Shown here piece by piece: positions 36,575 to 45,130 of a DNA stretch of 64,000 nt (positions are counted from its first letter, which is position 1; the number at the start of each line of letters is the position of its first letter). A program made the position numbers and the translations under genes. Where the stretch lies: assembly GCA_963774155.1 (NCBI GenBank), contig CAVZDW010000005.1, positions 62,001 through 126,000 on the forward strand, given 5' to 3'. The notes beneath the pieces were generated by a model that was given only the letters and a program-made list of their open reading frames with translations, made no database searches and was not told where the DNA came from. Source of the DNA: DASSUW01 sp963774155. Lineage in GTDB: Bacteria > Actinomycetota > Thermoleophilia > Solirubrobacterales > Solirubrobacteraceae.

Positions 36575-36993
36575 TGGAACCCGTCACCGTCAGCATCACG
36601 ATCGATCGACCCCGCGACGACATCTACGCCGTCCTCGAGGACCTCATGAACCACGAGGCCTTCACGGACCACTTCCTCACCGACTTCCAGCGGACCGAGA
36701 CCGGCATCCGCGTGAAGGGCAAGAGCGGGGGAGGCTGGATGGAGATCACCCCGGTCGAGTCCACGCCCGACCGCATCGTCGAGCACGCCACCAGCGGTCG
36801 CGGCGGCCGGCGCCACACCAAGGGCATCTACACGCTCGAGCCCCGCAACGGCAGCACCGTCGTCAGCTTCACGAACGAGATCGAGCCCGCGGGCGTCGGC
36901 GACCGCATCGCCGCCCCGCTCATCCGGGCCTACCTGCGCAAGCAGAACGGCCGGGCGCTGGAGCGGCTCAAGGAGCAGATGGAGGCGCGCTGA
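36574..36993 (+). CDS. SRPBCC-family lipid/polyketide-binding protein
   Basis: 139 residues. It starts VTVSITIDRPRDDIYAVLED, the usual first strand and helix of polyketide-cyclase/START-like proteins; later comes TPDRIVEHATSG and a long C-terminal helix (LIRAYLRKQNGRALERLKEQM). These proteins bind hydrophobic ligands in a cavity; the reaction, if any, is unknown. It is controlled by the divergent TetR. The last 26 bases overlap the convergent thioesterase gene. Confidence 0.85.
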   Translation: MEPVTVSITIDRPRDDIYAVLEDLMNHEAFTDHFLTDFQRTETGIRVKGKSGGGWMEITPVESTPDRIVEHATSGRGGRRHTKGIYTLEPRNGSTVVSFTNEIEPAGVGDRIAAPLIRAYLRKQNGRALERLKEQMEAR

Positions 36994-37399
36994 TGCGCTC
37001 GAGCGCGGACCGCAGGCGCGCTGGGATCTCCGCCGGCCGTCGCGCCTCGCGGTCCACGAAGACGTGGACGAACCAGCCCTCCGCGGCCGGCTCGGCGGCG
37101 CCCTCGCCGTACAGGCCGATCTCGTAGCGCACGCTCGAGCGGCCCAGGTGGCCGACACGCAGCCCGGCCTGGACCGTCTCGGGGAACGCGAGCGCGGCCC
37201 GGAACTCGCAGTGCGACTCCGCGCACACCCCGATCACCTCGCCGCCGTGGATGTCGAGCCCGCCCTCGCTGATCAGGTACGCGTTGATGACGGTGTCGAA
37301 GAACGCGTAGAACTCGACGTTGTTGACGTGCCCGTAGACGTCGTTGTCGTTCCAGCGCGTCGGGATCGCGAGCCGGTGCGGGTACGCCTCCAGCGTCAC
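36968..37399 (-). CDS. Hotdog-fold acyl-CoA thioesterase
   Basis: 143 residues from a GTG that overlaps the amidotransferase stop. The motif RWNDNDVYGHVNNVEFYAFFDT is the 4-hydroxybenzoyl-CoA/acyl-CoA thioesterase signature, with Asp as the catalytic residue. It is cytoplasmic. The acyl substrate cannot be inferred. It is coupled to the glutamine amidotransferase-like gene, although a metabolic link is not obvious. Confidence 0.88.
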   Translation of the reverse strand: MTLEAYPHRLAIPTRWNDNDVYGHVNNVEFYAFFDTVINAYLISEGGLDIHGGEVIGVCAESHCEFRAALAFPETVQAGLRVGHLGRSSVRYEIGLYGEGAAEPAAEGWFVHVFVDREARRPAEIPARLRSALERISAPPSAP

Positions 37400-38118
37400 G
37401 CAGCGACGGTCCGGCCGGCCACCACGCGGGCGAAGCCGCCGAACAGCGCGCCGGCCAGCGCGGGCTGGCCCGGCAGGTGGCGGGCGTCGGCCGCGCGCGC
37501 CTCCTCCTCGGTCACGCCCGCCTCGGGCAGCTCCATGTAGCCGGTGCGGTACCAGCCGTCGAGGCCGTCGGGCTGGACCTCGGGGTGGAACTGGATGCCC
37601 CAGGCGCACGGGCCCACCCGGAACGCCTCGACCGTCGAGCCCGGCCGCCGCAGCAGCTCGACCGCACCCGGGGGCGCCGAGAAGCCGTCCTCGTTCCAGT
37701 GCAGGGCGTGCGCGCCGGCGGGAAGCGCCCCGAACACGGGATCGCCCGCCGCCGCGGGCAGCGGCTCGATCGGCGTCCACGCGATCATGCGCTTCTCCAG
37801 CCGCTCGACGCTGCCGCCCAGCGCGTGGGCGAGCAGCTGGGCGCCGAGGCAGACCCCGAGCACCGGGACGCCGCGCGCCACGGCCTCGCGCAGGAGCTCC
37901 GCCTCGGCTCCCAGGACCGGGTCGGCCTCGATGTCGCGGACCGACTGCTCGCCGCCGAGCGCGAGGATCCCGTCGATCTCGTCGAGCCCCGGAAGGGCGT
38001 CGCCCTCGCGCAGGAAGCGCTCGTCGAGCTCGACGCCCGCGGCGCGCATGGCGGTCCCGGCGTAGCCGGTGAACGCGTCCTCGAGGTGGTGCAGGCAGCC
38101 GAGGACGGGGGCGGGCAT
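37396..38118 (-). CDS. Class I glutamine amidotransferase-like protein
   Basis: 240 residues. The nucleophile elbow GVCLGAQ (Cys at about residue 89) and the His-Glu pair in FHPEV (about 175) complete the triad seen in GuaA-type GATase domains and in gamma-glutamyl hydrolases such as YfeJ. It is a stand-alone domain with no synthetase part. It may hydrolyse glutamine-type amides or a gamma-glutamyl compound. GTGA overlap with the thioesterase. Confidence 0.85.
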   Translation of the reverse strand: MPAPVLGCLHHLEDAFTGYAGTAMRAAGVELDERFLREGDALPGLDEIDGILALGGEQSVRDIEADPVLGAEAELLREAVARGVPVLGVCLGAQLLAHALGGSVERLEKRMIAWTPIEPLPAAAGDPVFGALPAGAHALHWNEDGFSAPPGAVELLRRPGSTVEAFRVGPCAWGIQFHPEVQPDGLDGWYRTGYMELPEAGVTEEEARAADARHLPGQPALAGALFGGFARVVAGRTVAA

Positions 38119-38422
38119 GCGTGCGAGGGTACCGGGACCCCAACCATGGGGGTTCGGTTTCCCGCACCAACATTGACAGGAGGGCCGTATGCACCCCCGG
38201 CCCTAGCGTTGGGAGTATTCCTGTCGTTCCCCCCATAGCGAGGCGAGGCCCAAGGAAGGGCCATGGTGCCTCAGCCCAGCTCCGACCCCCGGCTTGCTCC
38301 CTCTCTCCTCCCCGGCGGTCGCTCGGTCGGAAGCAACGTGAATTCAAGGGCGCTGCCGCGGTCCCCCAGCCGCGGCAGCGTACCTCACGTTTTCCTGTCT
38401 ACCTCACGCAGCGATGGCCGAC
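38119..38422. other. 304-bp gene-free region, partly structured
   Basis: No convincing coding frame on either strand. It contains a strong hairpin (38351-38380), the palindrome ACCCCAACCATGGGGGT near 38140, and GGCCC/GGGCC pairs near 38252-38271. It lies between the LysR stop and the amidotransferase start, both transcribed leftward, so it should include the amidotransferase promoter or a structured leader. No known riboswitch class was recognised. Confidence 0.5.
38351..38380 (-). terminator. Hairpin terminator after the LysR gene
   Basis: CGCTGCCGCGG (38351-38361) pairs with CCGCGGCAGCG (38370-38380), an 11-bp perfect stem with an 8-base loop, 42 bases past the LysR stop. There is no T run. 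Confidence 0.55.
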
Positions 38423-39358
38423 TCAGGCAGCGATGGCCGACATCGGCGCCATCCGCTTGTACTCCTCGGCGGCGTCGCGCAGGCAGTCGATCATCACCGC
38501 GACCGGGCCGACCGGGTCGGGCGGGAACACCGCGCCGATGCGGCGGTAGGGCGGACGGCCGCGCAGCGGCCGGACGGCGACGTCCTCGCGCGTGGATGCC
38601 AGGGCCAGCCCGGGCACGAGCGCCACGCCCATGCCGGCGGCCACGAGGCCCTGGATCGCGAAGTAGTCGTCGGACGTGTAGGCGACGCGCGGCTCGAAGC
38701 CCGCCTGCTCGCACGCGCGCAGGACGATGTTGGAGTCCGCGCACGTGCCGCGCAGGCCGACCAGCATCCAGTCCTCTTCGCGCAGGTCGGCCAGCGAGAT
38801 CGCGCGCCGCGTGGCGAGTGGGTGGTCGGCGGGCAGCGACGCGTAGAGCACGTCGTCGAGCAGGCGCTCGACGCCAAGGTCGGAGAGGTCCGGGTCGGCC
38901 TCGAAGCCGCCCTCCTCGGTGATGACGATGTCGAACTCGCCGCGCCGCAGGGCCGGGATCGACTGCGGCGGGTCCATGAGCTGAAGGTCGACCTCGACGC
39001 CGGGCCGCAGGTGCCGGAAGGCGGACACGGCCCGTGGCACGATCGTGCCGGCGGCCGTCGCGAAGGAGGCGATGCGCAGCCGGCCGCGCGCGTCGGCGGC
39101 GATCTCGGTCAGCTCCGACTGGGCGGCGGCGAGCTGGGCGAGGATGCGCTCGGTGTGGCGCACCAGCGCCTCGCCCGCGGGCGTGAGCTTGATGCCCTTC
39201 GGCTGGCGCTCGATCAGCTTCACGCCGGTCTGCGCCTCCAGGCGGGCGATCTGCTGCGACACCGCGGGCTGGGAGAACGAGAGCGCGTCGGCGGCGGCGG
39301 AGAACGAGCCGCGCAGCGCCACCTCGCGCAGCACCTTCAGCAGGCGAAGATCATCCAT
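38423..39358 (-). CDS. LysR-family transcriptional regulator
   Basis: 311 residues. N-terminal winged helix LRGSFSAAADALSFSQPAVSQQI (residues about 15-37), then a periplasmic-binding-like effector domain (about 90-300). The start codon overlaps an AT-rich stretch, which is rare in this window, carrying likely operator sequence. It is divergent from the small gene at 39464, its likely first target. The effector is unknown. Confidence 0.9.
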   Translation of the reverse strand: MDDLRLLKVLREVALRGSFSAAADALSFSQPAVSQQIARLEAQTGVKLIERQPKGIKLTPAGEALVRHTERILAQLAAAQSELTEIAADARGRLRIASFATAAGTIVPRAVSAFRHLRPGVEVDLQLMDPPQSIPALRRGEFDIVITEEGGFEADPDLSDLGVERLLDDVLYASLPADHPLATRRAISLADLREEDWMLVGLRGTCADSNIVLRACEQAGFEPRVAYTSDDYFAIQGLVAAGMGVALVPGLALASTREDVAVRPLRGRPPYRRIGAVFPPDPVGPVAVMIDCLRDAAEEYKRMAPMSAIAA

Positions 39359-39410
39359 AAGGTGACTTTATCACAGGGATCAGCAACGATCATTTGAGTT
39401 TATGGCTCGG
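39357..39410. promoter_or_regulatory. Divergent LysR promoter/operator region
   Basis: Unusually AT-rich. It holds ATAAG-GTGA-CTTTAT (39357-39370), overlapping the LysR start, and a repeated GATCA (39379-39383 and 39389-39393). Both fit LysR-type sites with autoregulation. No exact -35/-10 pair was convincing. Confidence 0.4.
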
Positions 39411-39463
39411 CTGCCCGACACTGCTCTTAGTCGCCGCCCACCACCTCCACCGAGGAGCCTCCG

Positions 39464-39760
39464 ATGACCGCCCCGCTCGTCCTCCGCCCCGCCACTTCAG
39501 TCGACAGCCCCGACCTCGAGCGCCTGGCCGCGCTCGACAGCGCCCGACCTCTCCAGGGCGAGGTCATGCTGGCCTACGCCGCCGGTGACGTCCGGGCCGC
39601 CCTGTCGCTCGAGACCGGCCGCTCGGTCGCCGACCCGTTCTATCCGAGCCTCGAGCTCGTCACGCTGCTCGAGGCCGCCGCCGGCGGCACGCCCCGCCGC
39701 CGCCGCGCGAGCCGCGAGGACGCGCGCGTCGCGCTCCCCGTCTTCGCCTGTGGCCACTAG
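39464..39760 (+). CDS. Small hypothetical protein (GNAT N-terminal-like)
   Basis: 98 residues. The sequence LVLRPATSVDSPDLERLAALDS, then VMLAYAAGDVRAALSLETG and VADPFYPSLELVTLL, resembles the first third of GNAT-like proteins and recurs as a stand-alone small protein in this bacterial group. There is no acetyl-CoA loop, so acetyltransfer is unlikely. Ribosome site GGAG lies 6-9 bases ahead. It is divergent from LysR. Confidence 0.65.
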   Translation: MTAPLVLRPATSVDSPDLERLAALDSARPLQGEVMLAYAAGDVRAALSLETGRSVADPFYPSLELVTLLEAAAGGTPRRRRASREDARVALPVFACGH

Positions 39761-39831
39761 CCGCACCGGCAGTACCGAGACCTGACCTTCCGTCGCGCCG
39801 GCCTCCGGCGCGGCGGATACCGTTTCGTGCG

Positions 39832-40611
39832 ATGAGCATCACGGAGGATGCGCCCGCACCCACGGCGCGCCGCACAGCCGTCTCGCGTCCGGGCCCGGCC
39901 CGGAGGCTGACGCCTTGGTGGTGGCTGGTGCTCATCTCCGCCCTCGCGCTCGCGGTCGCCGCCGCGGGCTTCGGCATCTGGTGGATCGTTTCGAGCGAGC
40001 GCCAGATCGCCACCTACTCCGTGCGCGGCAGCGTGACCGCGATCGACCTCGACGTCGGCACGGCCGACGTGGAGGTCGTCGGCATCGCCGGCGGTCCGAT
40101 CGAGGTCCAGCGCACCGCGGAGTTCGCCTTCGGGCACCCGCCGCGTGAGGCCCGCTCGGTGCCGGGCGGCGTCCTGCGCATCACGTCCGCGTGCCCGGAC
40201 TCGGTGATCGGCGCCTGCAGGACGGCGTACCGGATCACCGTCCGCGACAACGTCGAGGTCACCATCCGCACCACGAGCGGGCGGGTGCGGATCACCGACC
40301 TCAACGGCTCGGCCCGGGTCGACACCGGCTCCGGCCCGATCGCGGTCGACGGCTTCTGTGGCTTCCAGCTCACCGCGACCTCGGCGGCGGGGAGCGTGCG
40401 AGGCGTGGCCGACTGCTCGCCGGACCGGGTCGAGCTGCGCTCGGGCAGCGGGGACGTGCACGCCAGCGTGCCGGTCGCCCGCTATCGGGTCGACGCCAGC
40501 AGCGACGGCGGCCGCGCGGTCATCCGCGACCTCGTCGTCTCCGACGACGCGTCGTTCGCCGTCCAGGCCATCAGCGGCACCGGCGACGTGCTCGTGGACG
40601 GTCGCCAGTGA
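39832..40611 (+). CDS. DUF4097-like adhesin-type membrane protein
   Basis: 259 residues. A Pro-rich cytoplasmic start is followed by one membrane helix (about residues 31-54: WWWLVLISALALAVAAAG) and an extracellular beta-helix of repeated short strands (TSGRVRITDLNGSARVDTGSGPIAVDG, then SGSGDVHASV and SGTGDVLVDG at the end), the pattern of DUF4097 putative adhesins. Its stop overlaps the start of the histidine kinase (GTGA), so it may be an envelope-sensing partner of that kinase. Confidence 0.82.
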   Translation: MSITEDAPAPTARRTAVSRPGPARRLTPWWWLVLISALALAVAAAGFGIWWIVSSERQIATYSVRGSVTAIDLDVGTADVEVVGIAGGPIEVQRTAEFAFGHPPREARSVPGGVLRITSACPDSVIGACRTAYRITVRDNVEVTIRTTSGRVRITDLNGSARVDTGSGPIAVDGFCGFQLTATSAAGSVRGVADCSPDRVELRSGSGDVHASVPVARYRVDASSDGGRAVIRDLVVSDDASFAVQAISGTGDVLVDGRQ

Positions 40612-42140
40612 CCGCCATCCGCACCGCCGAGGGGCTCGAGCTCGGCCGCCACCTTCGCACCGCCGGACGAACGCTGCTCTATCTCGCGGTCGGCCTGCCC
40701 TACAGCCTGAGCTACCTCGTGCTCGTCGTCGGCGGGCTCCTGGTCGGCGCGATCCTCAGCATCGTGTGGGTCGGCCTGCCCCTGATCGCCGCGGTGACGC
40801 GGCTCATGTGGAAGCTGGCCGAGGGCGAGCGGCGCGTGGCCAACCGGCTGCTCGACGCCCACCTGCCGCCCGTCCCGCGCCCGCCGCGCGGGAGCTGGCG
40901 CGAGACGCTCGAGGCGACCGGCCACGCCCCCTTCTGGCGCGCGTTCGCCATGCTCGCCTCCAAGCTCCCGGTGACGGTCGCGGGACTCGCGCTGGCCGCC
41001 GCGCCCGTGGCGCTCGCCGTGATCCTGCTCCTGCTCGCCGTCGACGGGTTCAGCGGCGCCGACCGCCTCGTCGGACCGTGGACGCTCGGGCCCGCGCTGG
41101 CGCTCGCGCTGATCGTGCTGGCCGGCGCCGCCGCGGTGGTCTCGGTCGCCGTGCAGGACGGCCTCGGCCGGCTGCTGCGCGCGCTCGCCCAGGCGCTGCT
41201 CAAGACCGACACCGCGGGGGCGGGACCGGTGCGCGAGATGCTGGCCGAGCGGCTCGGCGACCGCTCGCTGAACATCGCCTACTGGCTGCCCGACCGCGAG
41301 ATGTTCGTCGACGAGCGCGGCCACCAGGTCGAGCTGCCGCGCTCCGGCTCCGGGCGCGCGTGGACCGCCGTCGAGCGCGAGGGCAACCGCGTGGCGGCGA
41401 TCGTCCACGACGCCGAGCTGGACGCGACGCCCGAGCTCGTGCACGCCGCGGCGGCCGCGTCGGCGCTGGCGCTCGACAACGAGCGGCTGAAGGCCGACCT
41501 GCGCGCACGGCTGGAGGAGCTGCGCCACTCGCGCCGGCGCATCGTGGAGGCCGCCGACGACGCCCGCCGCCAGATCGAGCGCGACCTGCACGACGGCGCC
41601 CAGCAGCAGCTCGTCTCGCTCGCCCTCGAGCTGCGGCTCCTGCGCGCCAGGCTCAAGCACGAGCCGGAGCTCGCGGACACGGTCCAGGAGCTGGCCGACA
41701 AGCTCGCCGAGGCGCTGGCCGAGCTGCGCGAGCTCGCGCGCGGCATCCACCCGGCCGTGCTCTCCGACCACGGGCTGGCGGCGGCCATCCACGTGCTGGT
41801 GGAGCGCTCCCCGCTCACCGTGCAGTGCGACCTGGACTTCGACGAGCGGCTCGCGCCGCCGGTCGAGGCCGCGGCCTACTTCGTGGCGGCGGAGGGGCTC
41901 ACCAACGTCATCCGGTACGCGAACGCCAAGACGGCCACGGTCAGCGTGTGCCGGAAGGGGAGCACCCTCGAGGTGATCGTGGGCGACGACGGCATCGGCG
42001 GCGCGAGCATCGACGCGGGCTCCGGCCTGCGCGGCCTCAGCGACCGGCTGGCCGCGCTGGAGGGGGAGCTCGAGGTCGACAGTCCGATGGGCGAGGGCAC
42101 CCGGGTGATCGGCCGCATCCCGCTGAGGGCCCGGGCGTGA
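40608..42140 (+). CDS. Sensor histidine kinase (HisKA_3 type)
   Basis: 510 residues from a coupled GTG. An N-terminal sensor region has four membrane helices (two near 30-60, two near 115-170), a linker coiled coil, then the HisKA_3 dimer helix with the phospho-acceptor in RRQIERDLHDGAQQQ (His near 330) and a HATPase domain with GLTNVIRYANA (N box) and GDDGIGGASI (G1). A NarL-type response regulator would be expected but none lies in the window. Upstream adhesin-like and downstream binding-protein genes overlap its ends, suggesting a three-part sensing unit. Confidence 0.9.
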   Translation: MTAIRTAEGLELGRHLRTAGRTLLYLAVGLPYSLSYLVLVVGGLLVGAILSIVWVGLPLIAAVTRLMWKLAEGERRVANRLLDAHLPPVPRPPRGSWRETLEATGHAPFWRAFAMLASKLPVTVAGLALAAAPVALAVILLLLAVDGFSGADRLVGPWTLGPALALALIVLAGAAAVVSVAVQDGLGRLLRALAQALLKTDTAGAGPVREMLAERLGDRSLNIAYWLPDREMFVDERGHQVELPRSGSGRAWTAVEREGNRVAAIVHDAELDATPELVHAAAAASALALDNERLKADLRARLEELRHSRRRIVEAADDARRQIERDLHDGAQQQLVSLALELRLLRARLKHEPELADTVQELADKLAEALAELRELARGIHPAVLSDHGLAAAIHVLVERSPLTVQCDLDFDERLAPPVEAAAYFVAAEGLTNVIRYANAKTATVSVCRKGSTLEVIVGDDGIGGASIDAGSGLRGLSDRLAALEGELEVDSPMGEGTRVIGRIPLRARA

Positions 42141-43177
42141 GGGCGCGGCTCCTCCTCGTCGCCCTGCTCGTGCTCCTGCTCGCGGGCTGCGGCGAGACGA
42201 CGAACGTCCGCGAGCCCGATCTCGTGGTGAGCGGCAACCAGGCCGGCGAGCCGGAGCCGGCGCCGGAGACGCCTGAGCGCGGCGGTGGCCTGCGCGTGGC
42301 CACCGCGCGGATCGCCGTGGTCAGCCACGGCCAGGCCTCCGACCCGTTCTGGGCGATCGTCAAGAAGGGCCTCGACGACGCGGCGCGCCAGACCGGCGTC
42401 GCCGTCTCCTACCGAGCGCCGGACCGCTACGACATCGCTCGCATGAGCCAGCTCATCGACGAGGCGATCGCCGACCGGCTCGACGGGCTGATCGTCTCGC
42501 TCCCGGACGTGCAGGCGCTGCGCGCCCCGATCCGCCGCGCCGAGCGCGAGGGCATCCCGGTCATCTCGATCAACTCGGGCAGTGACCGCTTCCGCGACCT
42601 CGGCATCCCGATCCACGTCGGGCAGCCCGAGTACCGCGCCGGGCTGGAGAGCGGCCGCCGGATGGCGGCGGCCGGCGTGCAGGACGCGATCTGCGTCAAC
42701 CAGGAGCGCGGGAACGCGGGGCTCGACGAGCGCTGCCGCGGCTTCACGGCCGGGATGCGGTCCCGCGGCGCGAGCGCGACCGTGCTGGCCGTCGACGTCC
42801 AGGATCCCGACGCGGCCCAGCAGCGGATCGCGCAGGCGGTCCGCGACGGCGGGGCGGACGGGATCCTCGCCCTCGGCACGGCGAGCGCCCTGCCGGCGCT
42901 GAAGGCGATCGAGGCCGGCGACGTCGACGGCGACGTGCAGCTCGCGACGTTCGACCTCTCGCCCGAGGTGCTCGAGGCGGTGCGCGACGGGGGGATGCTC
43001 TTCGCGGTCGACCAGCAGCCGTACCTGCAGGGCTACATGCCGGTCGTGATGCTCGCCGAGCGGGTGCGACACCTGCTCTTCCCGCCGCGCGGCGAGCTGA
43101 TCCCGACGGGGCCGGACTTCGTCACGGCCGAGAACGCCGCGCGCGTGCTGGAGCTCAGCCGCCGCGGGTTCCGCTGA
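42137..43177 (+). CDS. Sugar-binding-type periplasmic lipoprotein
   Basis: 346 residues from a coupled GTG. Lipobox LLLAGC with Cys near residue 18, then a Pro/Glu linker and a type-1 periplasmic binding fold (Peripla_BP_4): IAVVSHGQASDPFWAIVKKGLDDAARQ, LIVSLPDVQAL, VISINSGS, and DQQPYLQGYMP at the hinge. This family binds ribose-type sugars or AI-2. No ABC permease or ATPase is adjacent, and the coupling to a histidine kinase suggests it serves sensing rather than uptake. It ends within the convergent ureD. Confidence 0.87.
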   Translation: MRARLLLVALLVLLLAGCGETTNVREPDLVVSGNQAGEPEPAPETPERGGGLRVATARIAVVSHGQASDPFWAIVKKGLDDAARQTGVAVSYRAPDRYDIARMSQLIDEAIADRLDGLIVSLPDVQALRAPIRRAEREGIPVISINSGSDRFRDLGIPIHVGQPEYRAGLESGRRMAAAGVQDAICVNQERGNAGLDERCRGFTAGMRSRGASATVLAVDVQDPDAAQQRIAQAVRDGGADGILALGTASALPALKAIEAGDVDGDVQLATFDLSPEVLEAVRDGGMLFAVDQQPYLQGYMPVVMLAERVRHLLFPPRGELIPTGPDFVTAENAARVLELSRRGFR

Positions 43178-43682
43178 ACCGCCGCCAGGCGTCGGCGAGC
43201 GCGGCCTCGACGGCCGGGAGGTCCGTGCCGGTCGCCCGGCGCAGCGAGCCGGCGCCGGCCAGCGCCGGCTCGTCCGCGTCCCGCGTGCCGAGCAGCGCGA
43301 TCGTGCCGATCACGCGGTGGCGCGGGGCCAGGGCCACGTGGTCGTCGCCCGCCCCGGGCTCGATGCGGAGCGCGTCGTGGAGCAGCGGGCGGCCGTCGAG
43401 CGTGGCGCGGAGCGAGCTGTCGAGCCGCCCGCGGCCCTCGCCGGCGCGGCCGAGGACGACGATGTCGCGGACGGCGGCGATGGCTCCGGGCGCGAGCGCG
43501 ATCCGCACGCGGCGGACGACGTCGGCGCCCTGGGCGACGATCAGCGGCGGCTCGTCGAGCACGAGCACCCCGCCCGCCTCCACCGTGGCCTCGAGCTCGA
43601 GCCGCGACGACCCGGGGAGCGCGAGCGTCGCCGCGATCGGGACGGTGCGCAGCGCGGCCCCGGCGCCGACGTGCAGCCGCAC
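43155..43682 (-). CDS. ureD: Urease accessory protein UreD (true start unclear)
   Basis: From the GTG at 43682 it gives 175 residues with the UreD pattern of paired strands (AALRTVPIAATLAL, GGVLVLDEPPLIVAQGADVVRR). Sequence related to the UreD N-terminus continues in frame upstream to about 43815 (GLRRGARLAPRIVGRGEVAIVP, with LDGDHDR at the usual GPL-GGD site), but no ATG, GTG or TTG is found there. The family is about 230-270 residues long, so the listed start is likely too late, or an indel hides the start near the ureG stop. UreD delivers the UreFG complex to urease for nickel loading. Confidence 0.8.
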   Translation of the reverse strand: MRLHVGAGAALRTVPIAATLALPGSSRLELEATVEAGGVLVLDEPPLIVAQGADVVRRVRIALAPGAIAAVRDIVVLGRAGEGRGRLDSSLRATLDGRPLLHDALRIEPGAGDDHVALAPRHRVIGTIALLGTRDADEPALAGAGSLRRATGTDLPAVEAALADAWRRFSGTRGG

Positions 43683-43818
43683 GCGGTCGTGATCGCCGTC
43701 GAGCGGCCCCGCCTGGGTGGGAACGATGGCGACCTCGCCGCGACCGACGATCCGCGGCGCCAGCCGGGCGCCGCGCCGCAGGCCGCTGACGCCGCGCGCG
43801 TCGACGCCGACGAACGCC

Positions 43819-44499
43819 TCAGTGGGCGTGGCTGTGATCGTGGTGGTGATCGGGGACGCCCTCGACGCTCGAGTGCAGGTGGCCGTGCGCGCGGAACTTC
43901 GCCAGCCGGTCGCGCACCCAGCCGGCGATCGGGACGGCGCCGCCCTCCGCGCGCAGCGAGAGGGTCCGCACCGGGAGGTCGCCGCGGCGGGCGGCGGCCT
44001 CGACCTCCATCGCGGCGACGTCGGCGCCGACGTACGGGGCGAGGTCGGTCTTGTTGATGGCCAGCAGGTCCGCGCGAGCGATGCCGGGGCCGCCCTTGCG
44101 CGGGATGTCGTCGCCGCCCGCCACGTCGATCACGAAGATCTGCACGTCGGCCAGGGCGGGGGAGAAGATCGCGGTCAGGTTGTCGCCGCCGCTCTCCACG
44201 AAGACGAGGTCGAGCGGCCCGGTGGCCGCCTCGAGCTCGAGCACGGCCTCGAGGTTGGCGGCGATGTCGTCGCGGATCGCCGTGTGCGGGCAGCCGCCGG
44301 TCTGCACGGCGGCGATCCGCTCCTCCGGCAGCACCCCGGTCGAGCGCAGGAACTCGGCGTCCTCGGTCGTGTAGATGTCGTTGGTCACGACGCCGACCCG
44401 AAGGTCGGACAGCTCGCGGCCGAGCGCCGCGATCAGGCTGCTCTTGCCGGAGCCGACGGGGCCGCCGATCCCGACGCGAAGGGCTCGTTCAGCTGGCAA
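43819..44499 (-). CDS. ureG: Urease accessory GTPase UreG
   Basis: 226 residues. P-loop GPVGSGKSS at about residue 13, the conserved VVTNDIYTTEDAEFL, the nickel-binding CPH in GGCPHTAIRDD (about 71) and NKTDLAPYVG. The His-rich tail (HHHDHSHAH) may store nickel, useful because no UreE chaperone is encoded nearby. It provides GTP-driven nickel delivery to apo-urease. Its start overlaps the ureF stop by 11 bases. Confidence 0.96.
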   Translation of the reverse strand: MPAERALRVGIGGPVGSGKSSLIAALGRELSDLRVGVVTNDIYTTEDAEFLRSTGVLPEERIAAVQTGGCPHTAIRDDIAANLEAVLELEAATGPLDLVFVESGGDNLTAIFSPALADVQIFVIDVAGGDDIPRKGGPGIARADLLAINKTDLAPYVGADVAAMEVEAAARRGDLPVRTLSLRAEGGAVPIAGWVRDRLAKFRAHGHLHSSVEGVPDHHHDHSHAH

Positions 44500-45130
44500 A
44501 GAGGCGCTCCCTCGATCGCTGGTGGACCGTCGCGGCCAGCTCGAGGGCGATCGCGGCGGGGGCGGGCTGGTCGGCGACCGGCCGCGCGTCGGCGGCCGCC
44601 TCGCGGGCCGCGCGTTGCAGGTCCGGCGCCAGCTCGGCCAGCCAGCGCGCGGTCACGGCGGGGTCGAGCGGCAGCAGCTTGAGCGCCGCCGAGGCAACGG
44701 TGGCGGCGTCGTCGTAGAGCGCGAGCAGCGCGACCGCCTCGTCGTCGAGCCCGGCCGCCGCGCCCACCACGCCCAGCGCGACCGGCCGCGGCGTCGCCGA
44801 CGAGGCCGCGCGGTACGCCGCGATCCGCTCGTCCGGCCACACCGTCGCCGCCGACCGCAGGAGCTGCGAGCCGAGGCGCCGCGCCGCCTCGCGCAGCTCG
44901 GGCGAGGGGCAGCGCGCGCACCACTCGTCGTCGAGGGCCGTGAGGTCCTCGCCCCGCCTCGCGGCCACTGCCACGCGCGCGTCGGCGGCGGCGACGAGCG
45001 TGAGGCGCGCGCGCATGAAGGCCGGCACGTCGGTGAGCCCGTCGGACACGGCCTGCTCGAGCCCGAGCGAGTGCGCGTAGCCGCCGGAGGGGAAGCGCGA
45101 GTCGGCGAGCAGGAGCGCGAGCGCGTCCAT
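44489..45130 (-). CDS. ureF: Urease accessory protein UreF
   Basis: 213 residues, all-helical. The N-terminal FPSGGYAHSLGLEQAVSDG is the UreF hallmark. It acts as a scaffold and fidelity checkpoint in the UreDFG complex. The ATG overlaps the ureC stop by one base (TGATG). Confidence 0.94.
   Translation of the reverse strand: MDALALLLADSRFPSGGYAHSLGLEQAVSDGLTDVPAFMRARLTLVAAADARVAVAARRGEDLTALDDEWCARCPSPELREAARRLGSQLLRSAATVWPDERIAAYRAASSATPRPVALGVVGAAAGLDDEAVALLALYDDAATVASAALKLLPLDPAVTARWLAELAPDLQRAAREAAADARPVADQPAPAAIALELAATVHQRSRERLFAS

Noticed and set aside
38119..38190. tRNA-like pattern (GGGTTCGGTTT followed by CCCGCACCA)
   Set aside because: Too few bases between the T-like loop and the CACCA end, and no acceptor or D arm can be drawn.
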